Below are positions 57,270 through 64,000 of a stretch of 64,000 nucleotides of DNA, one piece after another. Numbering within the stretch: the stretch's first letter is position 1; each line of letters starts with the position of its first letter. A model generated the notes under the pieces. The model did no database searches. It had not been told where the DNA came from and was given only the letters and a program-made list of their open reading frames with translations. Both the position numbers and the translations under genes were made by a program. Source of the stretch: Massilia sp. CFBP 13721 (GTDB lineage: Bacteria; Pseudomonadota; Gammaproteobacteria; Burkholderiales; Burkholderiaceae_D); assembly GCF_014842025.1 (NCBI RefSeq), contig NZ_JACYUY010000026.1:1-64000 (forward strand), read 5' to 3'.

Positions 57270-58640
57270 ATGCAATCGATGTCCGCTGCCCTGTCAGATT
57301 TCGCCCGCCGCACCGCGGCGGCCTTTTCCCGTCCCACGCCGCAGAATCGTCCGCGCCGCGGCATGCTGCTCGGCGGCGTCGCGCTCGCCATCGCCCTCGC
57401 CCTGCCCGGCCAGTACGCCGACGCCCAGGACTGGAACACCGAGCGCTGGACCGGCACCTGGGGAACGGCCCCGGCCGGCCCGCCGGCGCCCGCCAACCTG
57501 CAGACCTTCACCGACCAGACCTTGCGCCTGATCGTCCACACCAGCATCGGCGGCAACCGCGTGCGTATTCGCGTGTCCAATGAGTTCGGCGCTACGCCGC
57601 TGCGCATCGGCGCCGCCCGCATCGGTGTCCGCGCCAGCGGTTCCGACGTCGCCCCCGGCACCGACCGCGCCTTGACCTTCAGTGGCAACACGTCGATCAC
57701 GATCCCGCCCGGCGCGCCGGTGCTGTCCGACCCGGTCGAACTGAATGTGCCGGCCCTGGGCGACCTGGCGATCAGCCTGTACCTGCCCGGCACCGTTGAA
57801 GCGAACACGATCCATAACACCGGCCTGCAGACCAATTATGTCTCGCTGCCCGGCGACTTCACCGCCGCCGCGACACTGCCGGTGCAGCGCACGATCACGG
57901 CCTGGCCGTTCCTGACGGAGGTGGACGTCGATAGCGCCGGCCCGTCCATCGTGGCGCTGGGCGACTCGATTACCGACGGCACGCGCAGCACGGTCGACAC
58001 GAATAACCGCTGGCCCGACTGGCTGGCGCGCCGCCTGCAAACCGTGCGCGATCCGGTCCTCGGCATCAACGGGCGTCTCGGTGTTGTCAATCGCGGCATC
58101 AGCGGCAACCGCCTGGTGAGCGACCCGCCCAACCTGCTGGCTGGACGCAGCATCCTCGAGCGCTTCGACCGCGACGTGCTCGCCACCGCAGGCGTGCGCT
58201 ACATGACCCTGATGATCGGCATTAACGACATCGGCAACAGCCCGGCGACCAGCCCGATCCCTGCGGCCGACCTGATCGCCGGCTACCGCCAGGTGATCGC
58301 GCGCGCCCACGCCAGGGGCATCGCCGTGTTCGGCGCCACGCTCACACCCTTCGAAGGCGCCGGCTACTACTCGCCGGAGAAAGAGGTAGTGCGCCAGGCG
58401 GTGAACAACTGGATTCGTTCGAGCGACGAATTCGACGGCGTGATCGATTTCGACCTCGCCACGCGCGACCCGGCTCACCCGACGCGCTTCCTGCCGGCCT
58501 ACGACAGCGGCGACCATCTGCACCCGAACGACCTGGGGTACCAGGCGATGGGCAATGCGGTACCGTTGGGCTTGTTCCGGTCGTTGGGGACCGGACTCAA
58601 GGCGCAGCAGCAGAAGAAAGCGGCGGCAATCCTTGAGTGA
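57270..58640 (+). CDS. SGNH/GDSL-family hydrolase, exported
   Basis: 456 residues. A basic N-terminus with RPRRGMLLGGVALAIALALPGQYADA (about 28-52) looks like a long signal peptide. A beta-rich N-domain precedes the hydrolase domain. The four blocks are present: Ser233 in ALGDSITDG, Gly in VVNRGISGNR, Asn in IGINDIG, and Asp-His in DHLHPNDLGY. SGNH enzymes hydrolyse esters of lipids or carbohydrates; the substrate is unknown. AAGGAG lies 6 nt before the ATG. Confidence 0.9.
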   Translation: MQSMSAALSDFARRTAAAFSRPTPQNRPRRGMLLGGVALAIALALPGQYADAQDWNTERWTGTWGTAPAGPPAPANLQTFTDQTLRLIVHTSIGGNRVRIRVSNEFGATPLRIGAARIGVRASGSDVAPGTDRALTFSGNTSITIPPGAPVLSDPVELNVPALGDLAISLYLPGTVEANTIHNTGLQTNYVSLPGDFTAAATLPVQRTITAWPFLTEVDVDSAGPSIVALGDSITDGTRSTVDTNNRWPDWLARRLQTVRDPVLGINGRLGVVNRGISGNRLVSDPPNLLAGRSILERFDRDVLATAGVRYMTLMIGINDIGNSPATSPIPAADLIAGYRQVIARAHARGIAVFGATLTPFEGAGYYSPEKEVVRQAVNNWIRSSDEFDGVIDFDLATRDPAHPTRFLPAYDSGDHLHPNDLGYQAMGNAVPLGLFRSLGTGLKAQQQKKAAAILE

Positions 58641-58647
58641 AGCATGT

Positions 58648-58672
58648 GCGCCGCCAGTCTGGCTGGCGGCGC
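58648..58672. terminator. Bidirectional hairpin between SGNH and Coq7-like genes
   Basis: GCGCCGCCAG (58648-58657) pairs with CTGGCGGCGC (58663-58672) over 5 nt and is followed by GTTTGGTT. It lies between the convergent stops. Confidence 0.7.
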
Positions 58673-58694
58673 GTTTGGTTCCTCGGCGCGGGTG

Positions 58695-59228
58695 CTAAAG
58701 GCGCATCCCCAGCCAGATCACAACTTCGGTAGCGCCCGAAACGATCGCGGCCAGCAGCCGGTTCAGGAAACCTCCCGATCCGGCGCGCGCAGCCGATCGA
58801 TCATGATGCTCCTGCTCGTCGCGGACGATTGCGGAAATTGCCCGGCTTGCCTCAGGGTCGGCCTGGCCGAGATCGTGCAATTGCTGCTGCAGGTGCTGCA
58901 ACACTACCCGTTCGACCGCGACGGTCGTGGTGGCCATGGCCTGCGGCCCAAGGACGCCGGTGAACAGGCCCAACAGGAATCCGCCCGTTCCGCACAGCCA
59001 GCAACTGCGGCAGCGCCTGAGCACGCGTCGCTCCAGTTCGCCCGCGAAGATCGATCGATGCCGCTCTTCGTGCGCCTTGAATTCCGCCAGTTCGGCAAGC
59101 ATCGTCCCGGCCCGCAGGCGCGCCAGCAGCAACTGCCCGGCATAGATATTCACGGCGCCATGCTCTCCCGCATGGTTGACCTTCAAGATGCGGTCACCCG
59201 CACCGCTATTCAGGTACGTGCTGATCAT
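58695..59228 (-). CDS. Coq7-like demethoxyubiquinone hydroxylase
   Basis: 177 residues, ferritin-like di-iron protein. Ligands are visible: Glu22 in NHAGEHGAVNIY, Glu54/His57 in HEERH, Glu106, and Glu138/His141 in DEQEHH. Hydrophobic helices in the middle and at the end fit membrane association. Coq7 hydroxylates demethoxyubiquinone in the last steps of ubiquinone synthesis. It is short, as in the alpha-proteobacterial type. Its start overlaps the YcxB-like gene by 23 nt. It may be a second copy of a coq7 elsewhere. Confidence 0.87.
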   Translation of the reverse strand: MISTYLNSGAGDRILKVNHAGEHGAVNIYAGQLLLARLRAGTMLAELAEFKAHEERHRSIFAGELERRVLRRCRSCWLCGTGGFLLGLFTGVLGPQAMATTTVAVERVVLQHLQQQLHDLGQADPEASRAISAIVRDEQEHHDRSAARAGSGGFLNRLLAAIVSGATEVVIWLGMRL

Positions 59229-59745
59229 GACTCACCGGCTGCAAGACAGCGGCCGCCTTCTTGAACGCCATGGCCTGCTCGACAAAGGCGATGGCCGCAT
59301 CGTCCGAAGCAAACGCGCGGCGTGGAAGAACATGCGCCGCCTGGCTATTCATCATGATCACGATGTAATTGTCCAGCGTCGAGATGGCCTTGATACCCGA
59401 CCACGCATGGTGCGACGTGTTGACCGCAGTCGCTTCGCTCAATCCTGCTGGCGAGATCGAGAATGCGTGCCGGCCCAGCACCCCGCCATCCTTGTTCACC
59501 GACAGCAGGAAGCACGCGAAGTTGCCGAGGAATGCCCCCAGCAATGTGCCAAGCGCGACCATGCATGACGCCAGTGTTGCGAAAAGAAATACGCCAACCG
59601 AGCGCATGCCGTGCTCGGACCAGAAGTAGGCAAGCACGCCGCACGCGACAGCCAGCATGAACCACCAATTGCCGCGCCGCCTGAACAGCATTTGCAACGA
59701 AACCACGAACAGGTCGCGTCGGGTAAGGTCAACTGAAGCGTGCAT
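59206..59745 (-). CDS. YcxB-like membrane protein
   Basis: 179 residues. Two membrane helices (about 28-45 and 50-75) are followed by a C-terminal soluble domain with the YcxB pattern: GRHAFSISPAGLSEATAVNTSHHAWSGIKAISTLDNYIVIMM and HVLPRRAFASDDAAIAFVEQA. Function of the family is unknown. Translation is coupled to the following Coq7-like gene by overlap. Confidence 0.8.
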   Translation of the reverse strand: MHASVDLTRRDLFVVSLQMLFRRRGNWWFMLAVACGVLAYFWSEHGMRSVGVFLFATLASCMVALGTLLGAFLGNFACFLLSVNKDGGVLGRHAFSISPAGLSEATAVNTSHHAWSGIKAISTLDNYIVIMMNSQAAHVLPRRAFASDDAAIAFVEQAMAFKKAAAVLQPVSHDQHVPE

Positions 59746-59773
59746 GCCCTTCCTTTTGTAAGTCGTTGCGCCC

Positions 59774-62626
59774 TTACTTCCCGATCACCACCGGCTCATC
59801 GAACCCGAGCTCCTTCATGCGCGGCAGCTGCGTCTTGGCGTCGCCCACCACCAGCCACACCATCTGCGACGGATCCAGGTATTTCTCCGACAGCGCCTGG
59901 ATGCGCGGCAGCGTCATTGCCTTGACGATCCCTTCGCGCTCCTTGACGTAATCGGCGCGCCAGCCGTACTTGCTGATGTTGTCGAGCATGGCCAGCTTGG
60001 CGGCCGAGGTCTCGAAGGCGCGCGCATTGCTTTTCACGAGGAAGTTGCGAGTCGTTTCCAGGTCGGCCGCCGAATAGGTCGCCGGATAGTCCTGCAGGAT
60101 CTGCTTCACCAGCTGGGTCGATTCGAGCGTGACGTTGCTGCGCACGCCGCTGGCGATGATGAAGGGGCCGGCGCTTTTGCTGCCCGAGAAATTCGACGTG
60201 ATGCCGTAGGTATAGCCTTTGCCCTCGCGCAGTTGCTGGGTCAGGCGCGAGGCAAACCCGCCGCCGCCCAGGATGTAGTTCATCACGGTGGCCGGGTAAT
60301 AGTCCGGATCGGTGGCGGCCAGCGCCCGGTAGCCGACCTGCAGCACCGACTGTTTCGCGTCCGGCACGTCGACGAAGTACACCTTGCCGGGCGCCTGCCC
60401 GGCTGCGCTCGTGGCTGCCGGCAAAGCTACCGGTTTGGCCTTCCAGGCGCGGTTCAGGCCAGCGAGCGAACCTGCAATCGCCGCCTTCGGCAAGGCGCCG
60501 ACCACGTGCATGCGCGCGTTCGAAGGCGACAGGTTGGCACTGTAATAGCGCTTCAGGTCGTCGATGGTGATGGCGTTCACCGTCTCGGCCGTGCCGAGGA
60601 TGTTGCGCGAACGGAGATCGTCCTTGGCGTAGACCAGCTTGCTGAAGTTGATCGCGGCCAGCGCGTTCGGATCGGCTTCTTGCTGGCGGATCTGGCTCAG
60701 TACGCTTTGCTTGATGAGGGCGAATTCCTTCTCGTCCCAGCGCGGCTGCAGCAGGATTTCCTGCACCAGGTCCAGCGTTGCCCGGTAGTTGCGCGCCAGC
60801 GTCGTCACGCTGATGCGCACGTCCTCGGTGCGCGCCGTCACGTTGATCGTCGCGCCCAGTTGCAGGATCGCTTCTTCCAGTTCCTGCGGCGTTTTCCTGG
60901 CAGTCCCCTGGGTCAGCATGCGCGCCATCAGGTTGGCGACGCCGACCTTTTCCGGCTTGTCCAGCAGCAGCCCGCCGTCGATGGCGATGTCGAACTGCAC
61001 CAGCGGCACTTCCCGGTTTTCGATGCCGACCACGCGCATGCCGTTGGCTAGCATGGTGTTCCACACCTGCGGCACCTTGACAGCCAGCGCCTCGCCGTAT
61101 GGCGGCTCCTTGCTGCGATCAAACGTCGATGGCGTCTTCGTGTACTCCGCATTCGCGGTCGGATCGACCGCGTTCTCGGCGCCCTGCACTACTTTTTCTT
61201 CGACGACTTCGGCCTTGGCGGAATCGGTCAATGCCAGCGCCAGCTTGCCCCTCGGGACGAAACTGGTCGCGACAAACGGTTTACCCTTGATGTAGGTGTC
61301 GTACACGCGCCGCACGTCGGCCGTGGTGACGGCCAGCGTCTTTTTCACGCCTTCGGCCACATAGCCCGGATTGCCGCTCAGGTAATTGTATTCCGCCAGC
61401 AGCGCCGATTTGCCGAGCACGCTCGACACGGAGTTGTAGAAACGGGTCTCGAGGCCGGCCTTGATGCGGTTCAGGTCCTTCTCGGAGATGCCCTCCTCCT
61501 CGAATTTGGCAAAGGCCTGGTTGACGGCGCCGGCCACCTCGTCGAGCGGTTTACCCTCGAAGGCGCGGATGCGCAGCATGAACTGGCCCGCCAGTTCGGC
61601 GGTCTGGTTGCCGATCTGGACCGCGGGTGCGAGCTTGGTGTCTTCCACCAGCACCTTGTAGAACGGCGCGCGCTTGGTCTCGGACAGGTATTCGGCCAGC
61701 ACTTCCAGCGCATACGAATCCGGATGCAGGTCTTCGACGGTCGGCCAGGCCATCGTCAGTTCGGGCAGCTTGGCGAAATTGTCTTCATGCGCCAGCTTGA
61801 CGGTCTGCTTCAGCACGCCGGGGCGCTTGACCAGGGCGGGAATCGCATCGCCGCGCTTGATCTCGGAAAAATACTTTTCGACCCATTTGCGCGCCTGCAC
61901 CGGATCGAAGTCACCCGCCAGCACCAGGGTCACATTGTTCGGCACGTACCACAGGCGGAAGAATTCCTTGACGTCGTCCAGCGTCGCATTCTGCAAGTCG
62001 TCGAGCGAGCCGATCACCTGCCAGTTGTACGGGTGGTTCTCCGGGTACAACGCCTTGTTGATGACGTAGCGGGTGTGGCCGTAGGGCGCATTGTCGACGC
62101 CCTGTCGCTTTTCATTCTTGACAACCTGCTTTTCCTTGGCCAGCACCGGCTCGGTCACGGTATTGATGAACCAGCCGAGTTTATCCGCTTCGGCCCAGAT
62201 CATTTTTTCGAGCGCATCCTTGGGGACGGTTTGCAGGTAATTCGTGCGGTCTTGCGAGGTCGAGCCATTGGCGCCCGAGCCGCCGATGCGCGCCGTCATC
62301 TTGTCGAGCCCGCCCTTGCCGAGGTTTTCCGATTCCAGGAACAGCAAGTGTTCGAACAGGTGGGCAAAGCCCGTACGCCCCGCCTTTTCGCGCGCCGAAC
62401 CCACGTGCGCGGTCAGGTTGACGGCGACGACCGGGTCGGAACGGTCGATGTGGAAGATGACCTCCAGGCCGTTGGGCAGCGTGAATTTCTGGTAGTCCAC
62501 CGTCAGGGCGGCTTTCGGCGCGGCGGTCTTGGCTGCGGCGGCAGCATGCGCCGTTAAAGGGAGGGTCGACGTCAGGGTCGAGGCAACACACGCGGCCAGC
62601 AACAGGGTCGGGCGAACAATCTTCAT
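59774..62626 (-). CDS. M16-family zinc peptidase (two-domain, exported)
   Basis: 950 residues: a signal peptide (1-28) and two full M16 halves. The N-terminal half has the inverted zinc motif HLFEH (His89, Glu92, His93) and the distal ligand Glu172 in KNEKRQ. The C-terminal half lacks HxxEH and is the usual inactive partner. M16 enzymes such as pitrilysin degrade peptides enclosed by the two halves. Processing to the periplasm is expected from the signal. No partner gene is visible; some bacteria split the halves in two genes. Confidence 0.9.
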   Translation of the reverse strand: MKIVRPTLLLAACVASTLTSTLPLTAHAAAAAKTAAPKAALTVDYQKFTLPNGLEVIFHIDRSDPVVAVNLTAHVGSAREKAGRTGFAHLFEHLLFLESENLGKGGLDKMTARIGGSGANGSTSQDRTNYLQTVPKDALEKMIWAEADKLGWFINTVTEPVLAKEKQVVKNEKRQGVDNAPYGHTRYVINKALYPENHPYNWQVIGSLDDLQNATLDDVKEFFRLWYVPNNVTLVLAGDFDPVQARKWVEKYFSEIKRGDAIPALVKRPGVLKQTVKLAHEDNFAKLPELTMAWPTVEDLHPDSYALEVLAEYLSETKRAPFYKVLVEDTKLAPAVQIGNQTAELAGQFMLRIRAFEGKPLDEVAGAVNQAFAKFEEEGISEKDLNRIKAGLETRFYNSVSSVLGKSALLAEYNYLSGNPGYVAEGVKKTLAVTTADVRRVYDTYIKGKPFVATSFVPRGKLALALTDSAKAEVVEEKVVQGAENAVDPTANAEYTKTPSTFDRSKEPPYGEALAVKVPQVWNTMLANGMRVVGIENREVPLVQFDIAIDGGLLLDKPEKVGVANLMARMLTQGTARKTPQELEEAILQLGATINVTARTEDVRISVTTLARNYRATLDLVQEILLQPRWDEKEFALIKQSVLSQIRQQEADPNALAAINFSKLVYAKDDLRSRNILGTAETVNAITIDDLKRYYSANLSPSNARMHVVGALPKAAIAGSLAGLNRAWKAKPVALPAATSAAGQAPGKVYFVDVPDAKQSVLQVGYRALAATDPDYYPATVMNYILGGGGFASRLTQQLREGKGYTYGITSNFSGSKSAGPFIIASGVRSNVTLESTQLVKQILQDYPATYSAADLETTRNFLVKSNARAFETSAAKLAMLDNISKYGWRADYVKEREGIVKAMTLPRIQALSEKYLDPSQMVWLVVGDAKTQLPRMKELGFDEPVVIGK

Positions 62627-62979
62627 GCAATCACATCCTCAGAATGGAACGAACGGGCGGCGCACGGGCGGCGCACATGCCCCAAGGTTCTGGATACTAT
62701 TGCAATTTCCTGATTGCTACAACGATTGCGTCTGCTTAGTCTCGACCTGAAGCAGGCGCTGGAGCCGTGATACAAAGTGCAGTCTGGAAGGATGCTCAAG
62801 TATTGCGGCTCTTCGATTTTTAAAGAATCGCTCGCAGTGATTGTCACGACCGAGCGTTCTACACAGCCTAGGGAAAACGCGGACATTCCTGACCCGCAGA
62901 AGTTAAAACCTGCGAGTTCCCGCTTCAAGTTCTTCTTCGTGACAATAAAAAAAGACTGTTTTGTCGCTGTTGTGCAAGA
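62627..62979. other. Upstream region of the M16 gene, no gene supported
   Basis: About 350 nt of lower GC. It includes a direct tandem repeat of GGGCGGCGCAC near 62652-62673 and a weak TAGTAT -10 candidate for the M16 gene. An open frame at 62623-62928 (minus) is Ser/Arg-rich and not protein-like. Confidence 0.4.
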
Positions 62980-63390
62980 TTACTGCATCATCCTTGATGG
63001 AACGAAGACGTTATGCCATTGGTCGAGAAAAGAGGCAGCATCGATTACACAGACGCGGTCTGGACCATAGACAACTTGGAGCGTTCCTTCTGCACGCAAA
63101 CGAGCCCTCAGCCATGCATCAGCAACGCTCTTGCTCTCGATGATGTGCTGTTCAATGTTGTTGGTCGTTTGCTCGTGCAGCCCATACCGATTGTTACTGC
63201 TGAACTGTAAGGCATGCGCATAAGCGTTTTTGGCGCGTTCTTCGGTAAGCCATCGGGCACTGAGGCCAAGTCCTTTATATTCGTCCGGGTATCCTATATC
63301 AGAACCTTTATGTACCAGGCATGAGGACGACACGCTTGGGAATTGGCCAACCTCCCGACTGTCCGCGTCATATCCGCAGCTGACGTTCAA
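62980..63390 (-). CDS. Hypothetical protein, orphan
   Basis: Up to 136 residues. The reading frame opens with TTG at 63390, 7 nt after the stop of the preceding gene, but no ribosome site supports it and no ATG lies near. The middle is protein-like: KGLGLSARWLTEERAKNAYAHALQFSS, and DAASFLDQWHNVF at the end. No signal peptide. No family recognised. Base composition is lower in GC than the core genes, which suggests recent acquisition. It could be the remains of a longer gene. Confidence 0.5.
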   Translation of the reverse strand: MNVSCGYDADSREVGQFPSVSSSCLVHKGSDIGYPDEYKGLGLSARWLTEERAKNAYAHALQFSSNNRYGLHEQTTNNIEQHIIESKSVADAWLRARLRAEGTLQVVYGPDRVCVIDAASFLDQWHNVFVPSRMMQ

Positions 63391-63397
63391 CTTACCA

Positions 63398-63787
63398 TTA
63401 ATATGGCGACAACTTTACCTTATCTTCAACAGCCATAACAGCTTGCGACGTGACTTTTGCTTTGATCGTTCCCTTATAGGTAGGCTGAAAGTAGCAATCG
63501 ATGATCAAGCGGCGGCCATTTAAAAACCGCAGCTCAATATGCGAATCTCCGGTGGCATGAAGCTTGACCGTTCTACTGCTTCCCGGTGGCATGTCCCCAA
63601 GTTGATATGATCTGCCGGTAACGTCAACACTGACCCCGTGAAGCGATTCGGATCCCACATTGTCAAGCGTGAACTCTACTCCCGCGGCTTCTGCCCTCCC
63701 TACCAGATACATGGTAACGAGTGCTCTTGCTCCCCAATACGCGATGACGAGTGCTAACGCCGCGATTATCAGGGTTTTCTTTTTCAT
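63398..63787 (-). CDS. Hypothetical membrane-anchored small protein
   Basis: 129 residues. One N-terminal hydrophobic segment (about 4-30, KKTLIIAALALVIAYWGARALVTMYLVG) leads to a beta-rich periplasmic domain (FTLDNVGSESLHGVSVDVTG, then LHATGDSHIELRFLNGRRLIIDCYFQPTYKG). The ATG at 63787 follows GTGAG. No named family recognised; the domain may be a small beta-sandwich. It lies in the lower-GC block with neighbours on the same strand. Confidence 0.68.
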   Translation of the reverse strand: MKKKTLIIAALALVIAYWGARALVTMYLVGRAEAAGVEFTLDNVGSESLHGVSVDVTGRSYQLGDMPPGSSRTVKLHATGDSHIELRFLNGRRLIIDCYFQPTYKGTIKAKVTSQAVMAVEDKVKLSPY

Positions 63788-63811
63788 TGACTCACTTAGT
63801 TTGACGGCTTG

Positions 63812-63961
63812 CTACGACTCGCAATAAGAGTCTGAAGGCCCCCTGTCGCACCCGCCAGTCTGGATTGCTGTGTACTTGTACACCACCTTGCCTTTCTTTC
63901 CTTCATTACTGCGATAACAACGAGACTGATCTTGATGAGAGCATGCGCGACAGGCTGTCAT
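63812..63961 (-). CDS. Small Cys-rich hypothetical protein
   Basis: 49 residues from ATG 63961 to TAG 63812-63814. It begins MTACRACSHQDQSRCYRSNEGKK and ends TGGCDRGPSDSYCES, with five Cys. An in-frame stop stands directly before the ATG. The ATG overlaps a TGA of an upstream frame by 4 nt (ATGA), as in coupled genes. Cys-rich and basic, with no signal peptide. Not recognised. Confidence 0.45.
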   Translation of the reverse strand: MTACRACSHQDQSRCYRSNEGKKGKVVYKYTAIQTGGCDRGPSDSYCES

Positions 63962-64000
63962 TTAACTGGTTCGATTCCCATCCTTTTTTCTCCCGGTTCT
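63958..64000 (-). CDS. Partial CDS entering from the right edge (C-terminal end)
   Basis: The minus-strand frame EPGEKRMGIEPVK ends in TGA at 63958-63960, overlapping the small Cys-rich ORF by 4 nt. Only about 13 residues are in the window, so it cannot be identified, and it could be a chance frame. Alternatively MGIEPVK is a leader peptide, with AAAAAAGG in front of its ATG. Confidence 0.3.
   Translation of the reverse strand, partial: EPGEKRMGIEPVK

Noticed and set aside
62623-62928. 101-codon minus-strand frame before the M16 gene
   Set aside because: Ser/Arg/Cys-rich, overlaps the M16 start and has no recognisable features.

Overview
The window is high-GC DNA (most genes look strongly GC-rich at third codon positions) with beta-proteobacterial gene content and order. 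It carries a complete nuoA-N set preceded by tpiA-secG-tRNA-Leu and followed by DUF2818, a Nudix hydrolase, ispD and ispF. It also has an mdtABC-oprM type RND cassette, a phasin, a PEP-CTERM protein and a Coq7-like protein. This combination fits the family Oxalobacteraceae, most likely Massilia or a close relative. I infer this from gene content only. No plasmid, prophage, IS transposase or CRISPR was seen.

Layout. 67-1187: a pnuC / NadR-type kinase pair. 1469-8086: two secreted serine peptidases (S9 and S46), a bile-acid-symporter-like carrier and a short-chain dehydrogenase. 8215-9377: a PEP-CTERM protein with a sigma-54-type promoter, then a repeat-rich intergenic stretch. 9378-18994: the RND efflux cassette (adaptor, two permeases, outer-membrane channel) plus a 58-residue small ORF. 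19284-25782: SppA, a sodium/solute symporter, a NYN-LOTUS protein and small DUF proteins. 25878-28730: a convergent receiver protein and sensor kinase. 28865-31984: ribA, then a secreted trypsin-like protease translationally coupled to an FHA membrane protein. 32054-36112: phasin, FMN reductase, MFS carrier, small proteins, and gdx/sugE under a guanidine-II riboswitch. 36299-53810: a long minus-strand run, nuoA to nuoN, DUF2818, Nudix, an HExxH protein, ispD and ispF. 53982-55720: tRNA-Leu(GAG), secG and tpiA. 56029-62626: quinone oxidoreductase, SGNH hydrolase, Coq7-like, YcxB-like and a double-domain M16 peptidase. 62980-64000: a lower-GC edge of small orphan genes.

The best regulatory findings are (1) a mini-ykkC/guanidine-II riboswitch directly before gdx, with two ACGR-loop hairpins and a hairpin that can hide the Shine-Dalgarno; (2) a -24/-12 promoter with an upstream inverted repeat before the PEP-CTERM gene; (3) two copies of a roughly 100-bp palindromic element that share a core but have unrelated, self-complementary outer arms; and (4) about eight GTAG-headed REP/BIME-like elements whose hairpin stems covary.

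The genes are mostly envelope and energy functions: complex I for respiration, RND export, envelope proteolysis (SppA, S9, S46, M16, trypsin-like), isoprenoid and quinone supply (IspD, IspF, Coq7-like). No defence system or other clearly new multi-gene system was recognised. The least explained parts are the protease-FHA pair, the two repeat families and the orphan cluster at the right edge.
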